From: Sphaerosporella brunnea
Taxonomy: Eukaryota > Ascomycota > Pezizomycetes > Pezizales > Pyronemataceae
NCBI GenBank assembly: GCA_008704415.1
Contig: VXIS01000125.1
Location: 1 to 64,000 of the forward strand
Length of the DNA: 64,000 nt
Reading direction: 5' to 3'
Shown one piece after another: positions 23,184-34,929 of this stretch; within the stretch, counting starts at the first letter, position 1, and each line of letters opens with the position of its first letter. The position numbers were made by a program, and so were the translations under genes. The notes under the pieces are model-generated. The model saw only the letters and a list, made by a program, of their open reading frames with translations, was not told the origin of the DNA and searched no databases.

Positions 23184-24947
23184 TCACTGAGCCGCCGCCG
23201 CCGCAGTCTCTTTCTGCAGCGCCTCCGCCGCCTCTTTAAAATACCTTGGGCCCTGATAGCGCCCCTTCCCGTGCACAAACCACCACATCGTGATCAGCAC
23301 CACTAGGCCGCCGGTGATCGCCGCGGTGTCTGTGATCGTCAGCCCAGTTGTCCCCACCAAGCCAGAGGTAAGTACTTACAATTCATATTATTATAAGCGG
23401 TCGGTTGAGTAAATGGGAAGCAAAACAGCACGACGGTAACAGCGATATACACGAGCGAGGCAAGATTGACGCTCCAGCCCCAGCCGCGCATATAAAACGG
23501 GCCCGGAACGATCGTTGCGCGTTTCGTGAGCAGGTGCGGTAGTATCGCCGCTGCGTAGGAGAGCGTCGACAGCACGATGTACGAGGTTATCAGCGCTGTG
23601 AACGCCGTTGTCGACCCCACGTATAGGCAGCCCATGCAGGTTGTCACCGCGGACACGGCGACGGTGGCGCGCAGCGGCGAGTTGAAGCTTGAGACCTCGG
23701 CGAAGAAGGCCGAGAACGGCGCGGCGTCGTCACGGGCTAGCGCCCAGAATGTGCGCCCGCCGGTCGTGAGCGTGCCGATCAGCGTCGGGAAGGTGGAGAT
23801 GAAGAGGACAAACGTCAGCCCGATTGCGCCTCCCGTTGAGCCCGTGGCTTGCAGATAGATCTCTGCCGTGGCAAAGTTCCACGAAGACTTGACGACGGCG
23901 TCGAGGTCGTTGATGGAATAGAATAGCGCGATGAGGTAGATGAAAGCCGTGACGAATGAAGAGGCGATTTGCAGCATGATTCCTTTTGGCACGTTGCGTT
24001 CCGGCGCGTTGATTTCTTCTGCCAGGTGCGATTGGCAGTCTGGCGTGCCGACCGCGAAGGCGGCGTTGATCAGTCCTATTAGGAAGCATAGCCCGGCGTT
24101 GTTCCAGCCGGTGCGGTCATTGAATTCGGTCCACACGGCTGCGTGGCTGGCGTGCCGCCCGCGCGGCATGATGGCGAGCACGAGGATCGAGATTATCCAG
24201 CCGCAGAGCGAGATCCAGAGCGACAGCTTGTTTATCAGCGGCAGGAAGCGGTTCCCGAAGATCACGATGAGGCAGCAGAGCCAGTTCACCAGCTGGAAGG
24301 CGATGAAGACCTGCCAGGGGTGCCAGGCTACCTCCGGGTTGTTGAGGAGGTACATTGCGACCAGCTCGTTGCCGAGGATCGACGAGATGGAGGAGGCGGA
24401 CAGCAGCCATCCCGCCATGTTGAGCCAGCCGGCAAACCATCCCGTTACACGCCCATATTTTGGCCCGGCGGTTACGGACGCCCAGTGGTACACCCCGCCC
24501 GCTGATGGGATGGCGGACACCAGCTCTGACAGCGACGCCGAGATCAGCGCGTAGAAGATCGATACCAAGATTCTGCCAGCTAGATCAGTTTTTCTGCAAC
24601 GAGATCTTCGATAGATTAAAACTCACAGCCCGTACAACACAGCCATAGGCCCGCCATTGCTTATCGCGATAACAATTGTGCCGCCCGTAGCAGCCCACGC
24701 ACTGTCGATCCATGAATCAGCACACACAGCTACCAAACTCGGAACACGGGGGGGACACCCACTTTGCAATGATGAACCCCAGCCCGGTCAAGCTGAGGAG
24801 ATCGAAGTTTCGCCGCAGCTGCTGCTTGTGACCCAGGGCAGTCTCGAGCTTTACCGCGTCCTCGTCCAGTGAGCCTGCGTTGGAGCCTGCGTTGTTGCTG
24901 CTCCCGATGTGGCTTTTCACACTCGTGCCGCCTTTTTGCTCCGCCAT
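23184..24947 (-). CDS. Amino acid/GABA-choline-type permease (APC superfamily)
   Basis: Exons on the minus strand: 24947-24763, 24701-24627, 24572-23380 and 23329-23184. The introns are 61, 54 and 50 bp (GTGGGT...ACAG; GTGAGT...GGCAG; GTAAGT...ACAG). The joined frame gives 532 aa, the usual length for fungal APC transporters. The cytosolic N-terminus is followed by about 12 hydrophobic segments. Family motifs: SLTGLGFIIAN in TM1, GGTIVIAISNGGP, then SASLSELVSAIPSAGGVYHW; later NYTAAITGGLVVL and the short tail after FVHGKGRYQGP. The pattern fits the GABA/choline/polyamine permease group (Uga4/Hnm1-like); the substrate cannot be read from sequence. It should act at the plasma or vacuolar membrane. 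It is divergent from the gene at 25978. Confidence 0.9.
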
Positions 24948-25977
24948 CGGTGTCGAGCCGTCGTCCAATGCGGATCCGCAGAGAGAGCGCGAGAGAGAGA
25001 GAGTGGCAAAAGACGGGAGAGAGTGAACGCGTGGTGCGGTGCGAATGGGGAAGAACCGAGGAGAGGGAAGCTGTCCGTGATGGGAGAGAAGCAGCTGCAA
25101 GCAGCAGGGTTATCACAGAAACATTTTTTTTGCCCTTCAAAACACAGCACCTTCCTTCCAAAGCTGCTGCAGTTCCCCCACACGGTAATTTGTTGCCTAT
25201 GTATCATAATATGTACGGGCGGACGTGCTTGACATGCATGAAGAGGCGCCCCCACCCAACACAGACGAGTTTACGCAGGGCCGCTCACAGATTGAGTATG
25301 GTCGACCCAAGCGTAAATTTGCCGACATATGCGCGCTTAAGGTGATGAGCTGCCACTCCAGTCTCTAGCTTCCATTCATCCCACGCACGCGATGCAATCC
25401 AGCAACCACAGTCCTGGAGAAGGATTTGCAGCAGCTCCCCCCCCCCCCCCCACGTGGCGGGTCCCTTTCCTTCATTTTGTTTTGATGAAGTGACCACGAG
25501 GTCGCATAGCATGGGGTTGTACGGGGCTCGAGCTTCCAAAACGACAGTGAGGAAGGTGGGTTGGTTGCTCGATATGAAGTCCTATATAGCCAAGTAATGT
25601 CGAGACATCGGCCAAGAACAGTTGTCTGATACTACCAGGTATATCTACACATGGAATTCGGGAACTTATAGAGTTTTCGGAAGCGAAAGAAAGCATATAT
25701 ATGTATACCTGACTGGCGGGATATTCAGCTGCGGCACGAAGCGCCTCATCCGATCTGAGCACTCAATCCGACTCAGCTCTGGAAACATCGTCGCTTACCT
25801 ACGCCGAAAGCTCTACTGTACATCCCACGCCGTTCCGTCGCTCAGAGATCGAGTCGAAAAAAACAAAAAAAAACCACTACCCCACCCCCGGTTTCGAGGA
25901 CGCTGTTGGTCATTATAACCTTCAGTCCTTCATCTGAGCGACCGGTTGGCTGGTTGGGGAAACGACGATCTTCGACA
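24948..25977. promoter_or_regulatory. Divergent intergenic region between permease and rhodopsin-like gene
   Basis: About 1 kb separates the two start codons. It holds a GA-rich stretch near 24978-25003, a run of 12 C at 25439-25450 and an A-rich run near 25858-25873. No gene is visible; promoters of both genes should lie here. Confidence 0.4.
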
Positions 25978-27288
25978 ATGACGGTTACTTCGCCAACGGC
26001 ACACGATCTCGCCGTAGAGTCGTGGACGTTCTATTCGATTGGTGTTGTCTTGATATTTTTGCGGATGTAAGTTTGTTTTTTTTTTTGGAATTTTTTTTTG
26101 GTAATAACCATAGCTAACCTGCACAGGCTCTCCCGGCGTCTTGTGGTCGGGTCCTTCAGGAACTACCAGCTCGAGGACTATGTGATGCTGGTTGACCTGG
26201 TATGTTCTTTCTTTCTGTCGCAAATTCCGCAATCCCGTAAATAACAATTTGCAGGTCATGTACACGCTCCTGATGGTCGGCCTCAACATCTCGGGAAGAA
26301 CGGCCACAAACCTGATGGGGCCGGGGGTGCTGGAAACGTTGACGCCGGAGGACATCAAGCAGCGAATCTACGGGTCCAAGATCGTGATTCTTGTCGAGCA
26401 GTCGATGTTGACGTGCGTGTGGTTGACAAAAGCCTGCATGTTGATGGTTTACAACCGGCTCTCGCAACGCCTCCCGCATCAGCGCGCTATCAAGTTTATC
26501 GCCGTCTACACCGCGCTCGGATTCGTGGCCTGCGAGTTGACGTGGTTTTTGAATTGCCGTCCGCTGTCGGGGTATTGGGCGCTGCCCGTACCGGATCGTA
26601 TGTTTTTCCCCCACAGCAATTATTTATCACCACCGCTGACCTTTTCTTTGCAGCGCAATGCGCCACGTACACGCACTACGTGATCGTGCAAGGCGTCTTC
26701 AACCTCAGCTCCGACATCATGATGCTCTCGGTCGGCATCCCACTAATCCTCAAGGCCAACGTCGGGCTCAAAAAGAAGCTGATGCTCGTGGCGATTTTCG
26801 GGCTCGGGTTCTTCGTGATCCTTGCGGCGGTGCTGAGTAAATACTACAACTTCTCGTACTACTGGACGACCATCTACATGGTGTGGTACATCCGCGAGGC
26901 CTCCACCGCCATCTACGTTGCCAACATCCCGCTGCTGTGGCCGCTGTTCGCGAGGATTTTTAAGGCCGGCAGCTTCGCGGGCTCGTCGATGGGGAAGGAT
27001 GGCTCCGCCGCTACGCATGAGCTCACCGCTGGCTCCCAGTTCTCGAGATCCAGGATTGGGAATAAGATCAGGCACTTGACGGATACGCAGATTATTGCGA
27101 CTGAGATGGATAATAGTAGTCAGGAACGCATCAACAAGTGCCAGGTCGAGGTGGAAACGCGCGTCAGCTTGACGGTCGAGCAGTGCTCCGGCAGCAGCTC
27201 CTCGGCCACGAAGTATGACGTCGAGAACTACGGGGCGTCGGCCTACTCTGCGAGCATCAGCGGTGGGCCCTGTCCCGGTAAGCACTAA
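25978..27288 (+). CDS. Fungal rhodopsin-like seven-helix integral membrane protein
   Basis: Exons: 25978-26066, 26127-26199, 26255-26597 and 26654-27288. Intron boundaries are GTAAGT...GCACAG, GTATGT...TTGCAG and GTATGT...TTGCAG; the product is 379 aa. It has the layout of the fungal rhodopsin/SAT4-PTH11-like family (no retinal function implied). There are about seven membrane segments, the early motif RRLVVGSFRNYQLEDYVML, the mid motif CELTWFLNCRPLSGYW, the conserved PQCATYTHY before TM5, and YIREASTAIYVANIPLLWPL in the last helix. A long Ser-rich cytosolic tail (from about residue 285) follows. Such proteins sit in the plasma membrane and are often surface sensors of unknown ligand. Confidence 0.88.
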
Positions 27289-28424
27289 CTAGCTAGCTAG
27301 CTAGAGTTTTTCTTCTTTTATTTTGAGAACTTCCTCTTTTCTACGGGATCTAGATAGATAGTTTGTTTCAGGGGTTTTCGGATTTGTATCCGCTATATAT
27401 TGGCTGGTTCTGGACTTGTATGTATGTATATGGACGGAGTTACGGTATGGCTTTGGGATACGATGGTTATGGAAAAAGAACAGGGCTTCGGTCATGTATG
27501 GAGTCTCTATGCGGTGTACGTATGTAATTCGAGTAGATGCCGAATCCCGGGATGCCCTACAAAGCGACAACCACTCCGTGAGGAAAGCTTAGCTTCCGAA
27601 GCCAGCCACAGATCGACTGGGTCGGACATCATCTGTTGTTCTCGTCCCATCTCACGGCACAGCACCCTGGCGGAGTGACCCCCGCGCTCGCTCATGCTGG
27701 GGCCACCAACTCGAAAGATAGGGGATCTGCATGTTTTTTGTTTTTTTTCTCCGGCAGATGAGATTGGTGTGTTCTCGGCTCGGCTGGAAAAGATCCTTGC
27801 ATGAGGGTTTCATTGGCTGCCGCAAGCGGGGCAGCTGGGGTTCCGGAGTTGTAGATGTTCCTAGATGCGACAGCAACAACACGTTACACGTTACACGTGC
27901 AACCCAGCACCCAGCCCTAACCCTACCCGCGGTATTGCAATTTTCCATCGAGTGTTGATGCTATTGTCGTTTTGTGTTGCGCTGTCCGTGCAGAAAAGTT
28001 CTCCGGTATGGTTGGGGACTCCTAGTCACTGTGGGATTTCTGACATTCATTTCGCTTAGTAACACATACAAAAGTGCCGAGTGATGAGCGTGAATCTTCC
28101 TTTTTTGGCCATATAACTGACATTTGTCCCCGGAGAGGGTCCTATTTTCTCAACAATCAGGCAGAATTCGGAAATTCTGAGTTAATCAGTCGATAGAGCG
28201 AGCAAAAACTGGGCCCCTGATAGTGTTATTTTTTAAAATAACTTTTTTTTGGTGGAGGATGCTCTGTCCAAAGTCAGGGTACCCAAACCCCTCCGTCTTT
28301 AGGTGTTCCCAACCATAACTTTGACGGCACGACCGTGCATGTCATTGTGACCATAGAAGGTTTACTGCGGAGATACGCAAGAAGTAAATACCGAAAGCCA
28401 GGTTGCGTCTCTGGATTTATGTAC
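27289..28424. other. Intergenic, no gene seen
   Basis: CTAGCTAGCTAGCTAG directly follows the previous stop. Near 27885-27900 is a doubled ACGTTAC motif, and at 27910-27925 a single telomere-like CCCTAACCCTA. No frame with homology. Confidence 0.4.
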
Positions 28425-29273
28425 TCAAGTACATGCATCAACTGCACCGGTACCTACTCCGACCGCAACCCCCTCCAGCGCCTTTACAACATCCTCCACC
28501 CCCGCCACCGCCCCAAAAATACCCCCCTCGCAAGCCACCATCTCCGCCGCCGCCTCTCCAAGCTTCTGCACAGCGGCCGCACACCCCTCTTTGACCAACA
28601 AGCACTCGAGCCCTCTATCGTCCGCATCCCGCATGGTGGTGTGCACGCACACGTCGGTAGTGACACCAACAATGACCAGCTTCTTGACCCCCTTGATCTT
28701 CAGCAGCAGGTCAAAGTCGGTATGCGTGAACGCGCTGCGGCCGGGCTTGTCGATGATGGGTTCTCCGGCGATGGGATACAGCTCGGGGATGATGTCGTGG
28801 CCCTTTTCGCCGCGGATCAGGAGGCGGCCCAGAGGGCCCGCGTCGCCAATTCCTATATCGATGAACTTTTTTTCAGCCGTGGCAGAAAAACAATATCGCC
28901 GGTCAGTAGGACTCCTACCCAATCCAGACGTATTGTTCCGCGACCTGAAAAGCTCCCGAGGTGAGACGTCAGAGAGGTCCGCGCGGTGCCCCTCCCGCGT
29001 GTGAAACACCGGCCAGCCCAAACGGCGGAACTCGCTCAGCAGGCGCGCGATGTGCGGGATTGGAGCACGCATCGGCTCGAGGGGGTATCCTTGGTGGTCA
29101 AGGTATCCGCCGGGACTGCAGACTGGGGGGGGTTCGAAAATGTTATCTCATCCCATCGTTGTTATTTTGAAAAGCGGCTTACAGTCGTTTTGCATGTCGA
29201 TTACCACCAGCGCAGTCGTGTGCGAGAGGTCGCGGTCGTGAGGCCAGCGGTAGGGCTCGGCGGGGATATCCAT
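28425..29273 (-). CDS. Isochorismatase-family amidohydrolase
   Basis: Exons on the minus strand: 29273-29183, 29122-28919 and 28852-28425. Introns run GTAAGC...CCCAG and GTAGGA...ATATAG; the product is 240 aa, normal for the family. The cysteine-hydrolase catalytic set is present. Asp26 lies in VIDMQNDFCSPGGYLDH, the Lys in the DKPGRSAF motif, and the catalytic Cys in VTTDVCVHTT after the cis-peptide region. The sequence around FRSRNNTSGLGIGDAGPLG and RGEKGHD resembles biuret/ureidoacrylate-type amidohydrolases more than true isochorismatases. It would hydrolyse a small amide or ureido compound in the cytosol; the substrate is not determined. Intron 2, if retained, also stays open, but its removal restores the conserved GLGIGD join. 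Confidence 0.88.
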
Positions 29274-29865
29274 AGCGTCCGTGAGCACTGATCAGGATAT
29301 AGTTTGAGATCTGCGGCGGGAGGAGACCCTTTTCTTTGCCGAGTGGGGCTGCGGGCGGGGCAGGGCGATCCTGCAGCCCAGGGTAGCCTGCCTAACAAGT
29401 ACTCTACGGAACAAGTAGGGAGGTTTAACTGCGTCCGAAATCGCCATTTTCGTATATAAAAGTCACGCATATGCACATATCTGTGCAGATGCGCGCTGTC
29501 GGTCACGAAAAGGTCCAAGCGTCAGGATATCATGAGCCGAAATGCTATTCGCCGGATTTTTAAGTATCCGAACAGTCAGAAAAACCCTGTCCGTCCACTC
29601 CAACCATGCACTCTTGTTACCCCAAAAATCTGTTCTTGAGTCCAAATTTAGGCCGAGAGCCCCTGGAGCCTCTGGGCACAAAGAAATGGCGGTTTCGCTT
29701 TCGCTTTTCCTTACCATATTATCCTGGGTGGAACTTTCTTCGTGGGGCGCGCGTGGGTTAGGGTTTCCGCCCCCAGGGTGTCCGGATATTCGGCGAGTAG
29801 ATATCCGCCCGCATCAGACAATGCAAGCATGTGGCCACTGATTGGCTGCGATTCACGTTGCACGA
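29274..29865. other. Upstream region, no gene seen
   Basis: No recognisable frame. A GTTAGGGTTT motif near 29757 is a single chance-length telomere-like match. Confidence 0.35.
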
Positions 29866-30077
29866 CGTTACTATCGCGTTGCCACCTTTTCACCTATGTC
29901 GCGCTGAAAAGTACGCTGGCTGGCTCAGAAATACGCATGGCAACAGGCGGCCTTGCGGGGTGGTGGTTGCGGCGCCAGATCCTCGCCAGAGCTGCCCGCG
30001 TATTTCTGAGCCAGCCAGCGTACTTTTCAGCGCGACATAGGTGAAAAGACGACATAGGTGGCAACGCGATAGTACGC
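29866..30077. repeat. Foldback repeat, ~70-bp arms around a ~60-bp loop
   Basis: The arm at 29866-29938 runs from ACTATCGCGTTGCCACC to GGCTGGCTCAGAAATACGC. It is repeated in reverse at about 29999-30077. The second arm carries an extra 12 bp from a duplication of the CACCTATGTCG segment. The arms otherwise look identical, so the structure is young. The loop has no gene. Confidence 0.85.
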
Positions 30078-30080
30078 GTG

Positions 30081-30654
30081 TGTGGCGACCGTGTATTTGA
30101 GAGTAGAGTACAAAAATTGCGAGTATTAACAACACCATCAATATGGCAGAGATGTGGGATACCGAATTTACAGCAAGCGGCTCGAATTCAGCGGAAATTT
30201 TTGTTTTGCGGCGATTTTTCTCGGGTGTTGAGCGTAGGGAAATTTTTGGAGTGGTACCCCGGTCAGCTTTAGTTGTTGAGTGCGTTGCAGCAGCTCGGGT
30301 CCCGGCGCATAAGCGATTCGCTTCTGGCAGAACCTCGTTTCTATCTTGGATATCTGCATGCAGTACCCGCATTCTGCAGACGCACGAGATATCGCAGCAG
30401 AACCTCCCTGGTGCAATTTCTATTGTGCGCTGAGTGCGTACGCCTGCCGTGAACGGGGAGAAAACCTTTAATCTGAGACTCACTGGATATCACTCGATGA
30501 TAGCCCTAGTCCTATCCCAGTATATCACTCGTTTTATCACTGCATCTCACTCGTCTTTATCCTCGCCCAGAAAGCAAGTTTCCAACAGGATGGAAAGGTT
30601 GCGGGGATGGAGAGGGCGTGAGAATGACGCGGCTGGGATGACCAGGTTGCGGGC
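30081..30654. other. No recognisable gene
   Basis: Short frames only. TATCACTCG-type words cluster at 30487-30565. Confidence 0.4.
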
Positions 30655-31370
30655 TTTACTTGTTTTAATCATATTGTATTTGGCTGCTTGCGGCCATGAC
30701 ATAGATAACATAGAATCATCGCTACTCCTAGACTCAGGATCCTACTGTAGGGTCTGCTTCTCCAAAGGAAGATAGAACCAAGGAAATTTGCATCCGACAT
30801 GTAGCGTACCAAAAAAATTCATGAAGCGGACAAAGGAGAAAGACAAAGGAGAGATAGACAAAATTGGTCAAAACATATTCAGGCCTTGTCAGGCCACTTT
30901 CCCACATTGGTGCTGCTCAGAAAAGCCAAGACTGCCTCCGTACAGCGTTCATCAGACAACAGGACCTTGATTAGCGTATTCATCCGTGGCCGCTACCGGG
31001 TTGGGCTTGCATGTCCTGTTTGCTCTGTAGTAGTCCTTAGGCCTGCAGTGTTCTCGGAGTCATGCGTCGCGGTCTTGTCGTTTCACTTGGGTGGTGGCTC
31101 TGGCGATGTGCGCCAAGGACGTGATGGCAAGGACATCTGGGGCTATCGACGTGGTTTGACTCTCGGCGGCTTCTTTGGTCAAGCCGTCAGCGTGCTCATT
31201 GCCGGGGACGTCGTGGTGGCCGGAGACCCATCGGCACTCAGCTGTCCAGCCCAAAGATCAGAGCGTCGACTCAGCATGAGCGATCTTAGAGACTAGCCAT
31301 TGGCCCGAACCAGATTTGTTGTCTTGCAGCCTCCGAAGGGCGGCACCAGGTTGCGGGCCGAGAAATCTGC
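30655..31370 (-). mobile_element. Tad-like LINE remnant B: RNase H and ORF2 C-terminus with 3' tail
   Basis: On the minus strand the fragment reads the RNase H region of a LINE ORF2 (CRWVSGHHDVPGNEHADG at about 31240-31185) with one upstream in-frame stop. After a degenerate gap comes the ORF2 C-terminal motif LLSDERCTEAVLAFL ending at TGA 30879. A 3' UTR follows, ending in the tail shared with remnants A and C (AATCATATTGTATTTGGCTG region). It is 5' truncated, as expected of target-primed LINE insertion. Confidence 0.75.
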
Positions 31371-31676
31371 ACAATCAACCCTTGCGTCAATCCGATGTAA
31401 ACTGGCAAAGTTGCAGCAGCATGAGCTTGCATAGAACGCATAGGCTCGGCAAAAGGCTCAGCGACAAGCTTGCAGACGCGAAGCTGGCATGGGTAAAGCA
31501 GCTGAAGGTGACGCGAACCTTGCGGGGATTGAGAGGTCGCGGGCCGAAAAATCCAGTATGCTGCCACATGTGGTACTCACTTGCTCACCCATCAATCGCC
31601 GCTCTAGCTCTGGCGGTGTCTTGACACCGGTAAATGGGATACCAATAAAAGGAAGTTTATTTCTAAAATCTACAAT
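31371..31676. other. No gene seen; possibly more LINE-derived sequence
   Basis: The phrase GCGGGCCGA(G/A)AAATC occurs near 31355 and again near 31540. No intact frame. Confidence 0.3.
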
Positions 31677-32021
31677 TTAACCATCACACCCAAAAATCTT
31701 ACAAACTGCACACCCAATTACCTGATGCTGACACTTTCTACAAAACAAGTGGTGTAAACTGTTGTTCCACTCTGTACGACAGCGACAACACCTGGCCGGC
31801 GGCAATGCTGTGTGACTTGGTAGCGGTCCCAGTCCATCTTTGAATCGTCCACACAAAGCACACTTTTGCAACACTACTCCCCGATCCTGGTGAAGGTACC
31901 CGCAGACGTTGCAGCTCCATGTTTTGGGCTGTGGGGCGTTGCAAAAACTACATTTTTGGTTTGGGGTGCCCTGAACTTCGTACGTACGTTGGCAGCTGGT
32001 GCAGGTTAGTGATGTAGGCAT
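31677..32021 (-). CDS. Small multi-zinc-ribbon protein (114 aa)
   Basis: The ATG at 32021 opens a frame with at least six CxxC pairs spaced like tandem zinc ribbons: CTSC and CSFC about 14 apart, CNVC and CALC, then CCRCR, CRKC and CAVC. The first units, with W-x-C-x2-C and a following C-x2-C, are reminiscent of RanBP2-type or zinc-ribbon fingers. There is no membrane segment or signal peptide. The regular cysteine spacing argues for a real protein despite the repeat-rich surroundings. Function unknown; a domesticated or orphan ORF is possible. Confidence 0.5.
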   Translation of the reverse strand: MPTSLTCTSCQRTYEVQGTPNQKCSFCNAPQPKTWSCNVCGYLHQDRGVVLQKCALCGRFKDGLGPLPSHTALPPARCCRCRTEWNNSLHHLFCRKCQHQVIGCAVCKIFGCDG

Positions 32022-32514
32022 AGTTAGGAAAGCGTTATTATTAGTAGTTGGAAAGGAAGGTAGGTATCAAATGTAGTTGTTGGAAGTAGTAAACTAAGTA
32101 GCTTCAGGGAAATATATTGTTTCAGTTTGTAATGAAAATGGAATGCGTAATTCTATTGTTGTAATTATAGGATGTGTATTTGCATGTCAGAGTGACACCT
32201 ATTTCTATACAAATTATCTTGGCCTTGTTGTTACATTGTGTAGCAACCGTTAACCTTACATTTGTAAAAGGGAGGGTCGGGAGCAGGTCTGAAAACACCC
32301 AAGGTACTTGTATCCGGATGGGGCAGACAGGCAACACAAGCAAGATACAAGAGGTGCTTTGCACAGGTCCAAGATTTGGGAGCAGGAACAAGATGCATTC
32401 AGAATGAGATATGAAGGTTTAGTAAAAAGGAAAGAAAAGAAGCAACAAAGCGAATGTGAAGGCCCCTTCATATAGCCCACGTGATTGCGATGCACCGCGC
32501 CACGTCGTAATAGA

Positions 32515-32600
32515 CACACAGCCTCAGCAGAGTCGCAACACACAGCCACAATACACAGAGCCGCAACACAGATCCGCAACACAGCGCCACACAACCTTAT
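32515..32600 (+). repeat. CGCAACACA-type imperfect short repeats
   Basis: Variants of (GCAACACA)(CAG) recur about six times. A few similar words occur at 8262-8300. Confidence 0.5.
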
Positions 32601-32827
32601 TCCAACCTCACGCCGTGACAGAAATAGCGGCAAGTGGCATGGGAAATGCTCTAGTTGCAGGCAACGAGGCACCGAATATAGCTGCTTGGGCAATGTATTG
32701 GGATGATTCTGCATTGGTGTGTAGGCGTTCTATGTGCAGGCGTATCGGCATGTATATTTGGATTTTTGTCAATGCCATTGTGGGGTTTGGGTGTAGAGTC
32801 TTACCATAGCTATCTGCCTTCTCATGG

Positions 32828-32975
32828 ATTATGTCCAGTCCTTGTAGCCTTCCGGTTGATCCAGTTCTTATAGCCTCCAGGCAGATCCAGTCCTTATTGT
32901 CTCCGCAATAACCACAGGCTTCTGGGCCTCCAGATAGATCCAGTCCATGGCCTCCGGGTAGGTCCAGTCCAATCC
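32828..32975 (+). repeat. Imperfect ~30-bp tandem repeats with GATCCAGTCC core
   Basis: The core (A/G)(A/G)(A/G)TCCAGTCC preceded by GCCTCC(A/G)G recurs about five times with substitutions. Confidence 0.6.
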
Positions 32976-34527
32976 TTACAATGCTGAAAAAGCTGCCGGG
33001 TGGTTCTGCTGGGGAGTTCTGCTGGAGGTTAGTGGGGCAGCGGATACCAGTGGGAGGGAAGCGGCCGCTGGGTAGGCACGCCCTTGCTGACGAACCAATC
33101 GGTGCGATGTGCAGCAACTTTAGAGCAGCGGGGGGACATCGACGCTGCCGAGGCACCAGTGGAGATCCCGTACTGCTGGAAAGCTTATAGTCCAAGCGCA
33201 TCGAACAGTGAAGGAACACAGATAAGGTGAAATCTCACCAGCCAAGTAGCAATTTTTTTTTTTTTTCAACGTCGTCTGCTGAGCCTATGACGGCCAGGAG
33301 GAAGAAAGGCTCGCGGCATCGCCGGGATTGCCTTAAAGCCCCTGCGTTGGCACTGATAATGGTCACGAGCCGCCGCTTCATTATTCAGGTTGTCGGACCA
33401 ATGTGCTGGTCATGTGCATCCCTCACTCGAGGTGGCACGAGCCACGAGCGCTCCAGTGAGGGTGTGTTCTCATCAGCTGAGCTGCGAGCTCCGGGCTGGC
33501 TATGTATACTTATTGAAGGCATCGGGCGGGATTACCTTAGAGTGAGCGGTGAACAATTGCACTGCTCCGTCTCGCGCATCTTGTGCCATGTGTGTACTTC
33601 CGCCGGTGGCACAGTGTTAAGGTCGATAAGGGGGTGACGAGGAGTGGAGAAGGAGAGAAGTGGGCAGTATTTATAGTTGTCTCAAAGCCGGGTAGATGGT
33701 TGTTTTTGGCCGAAGGTAGGGCTAGCGGGCTGGAATTGTGAGGTAGGGAAGATCGAGTGATGGGTTGTGGCTGATCTTGGGATGCCATCGCCAAATCTTT
33801 TGTGCGCTTAGCCAGGCTGCGTTGTGCATTTGCCCTACGGCGGCGCCTTCATTGAAAGGGAGAATTGACGGCGTTGATGGATCGCCTTCATCATTGGTTG
33901 CCCCTTTCCGAGCTGTTGATAGTTATACGTTATTATCTGTAGGTGGCGTCCGAATCTCGCTCTCGTTACAAACCGAATCCTCAACATCACGGTGGGAGCG
34001 CGTGAGGGCCTGGTTGAATGCTTCTTTGCGAGCTTTTGGTGCGGATGGCCTTTATAAACAATGGATCAAACTTACCGGCAGCTGACTCTTAACAGCAGCC
34101 TTCAACATGAGAGACATGAAAAATATGCCCATGAACCGACCGGCATGAGGACGGCATTCAAAAATAAGTCCCATACGAGCCCGTTGCACATTTTATCTGC
34201 AAGCACGAGCCAACCGTATTAATATCAGGAGCCTGTTTGACCACCGATATATAGTCAGCGTGGTCCTCTTTTTTCTGCCTTGGCGGCGGCTTGGACGGCG
34301 CTGTGGTATGTGGACTGTTTCGAGGCGCCATCAAGAGCTCGGGCCAAGATGAACCCGGGCACCCCCAGCAGGCCGTGCCTCCATGGTTTTGAACCACAAA
34401 CAAACTGATACTCTTGTTCTCAGCTTCTCAACTTTCGCTGAAATCTCCAGATCCGACTAGACTACAGTGGACGACAACCACATTTCGCCAAGTTCCAAAC
34501 AACCGTCAACTTCGCATACTGTATGCC

Positions 34528-34929
34528 ATGTCCCTTCAGGGCGTATCCATCAGTACGGGTCCCAAAATGCCGTTTCCTTTCTGCAGGGCTAACCAAGCAG
34601 TAGTGCTGGCAACCAACCCACTGACAATCTTCTTTCTTGCGGCGTTCGTTCTCCCTGTCGCTCTCTGGTATCTCCTTTCTCCCATCGCCAACCTGGCGCA
34701 CAGTCTCGGCCGCGCTGAGTGTATCGGCTGGTTGATCGAGACCATTCTTCTCGCTGCGGCCTTGGGGCTTCTTCTTTCCCCGTATTACGCCGAAATCCGG
34801 GCCCTCGACAACGCACAGCTCGTCCTGTTGCAGATGGTCGTGGGATATGGCGTTGTGTTCCATAGGCGCTTCCTGGGGTGGCTTTGCGAGTTTGTGGAGC
34901 GACGGGGACAGCGGTTGCGCATAATTTGA
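34528..34929 (+). CDS. Small predicted membrane protein (133 aa)
   Basis: From the ATG at 34528 the frame encodes a short basic N-terminus and about three hydrophobic helices (PLTIFFLAAFVLPVALWYLL; CIGWLIETILLAAALGLLL; a weaker LVLLQMVVGYGVVF), then a basic C-terminus. The open frame extends further upstream without an ATG. No family recognised; no neighbour suggests a role. Confidence 0.4.
   Translation: MSLQGVSISTGPKMPFPFCRANQAVVLATNPLTIFFLAAFVLPVALWYLLSPIANLAHSLGRAECIGWLIETILLAAALGLLLSPYYAEIRALDNAQLVLLQMVVGYGVVFHRRFLGWLCEFVERRGQRLRII

Larger units (their letters stand above)
32022..34527. other. Repeat-bearing intergenic stretch without recognised genes
   Basis: No domain found in either strand. 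Two imperfect repeat patches (32515-32600 and 32828-32975) are listed separately. The A/T-rich half (32030-32480) and the GC-richer half (32980-34400) differ in composition. A T run lies at 33250-33265. Confidence 0.35.

Noticed and set aside
27905..27930. Telomere-like CCCTAACCCTA (also near 29757, 35131, 38528)
   Set aside because: Only one or two units at each place, which is expected by chance; not an interstitial telomere array.
29742..30483. ORFs on both strands ending in the same peptide
   Set aside because: The identical ends come from the two arms of the foldback repeat; there is no gene evidence.
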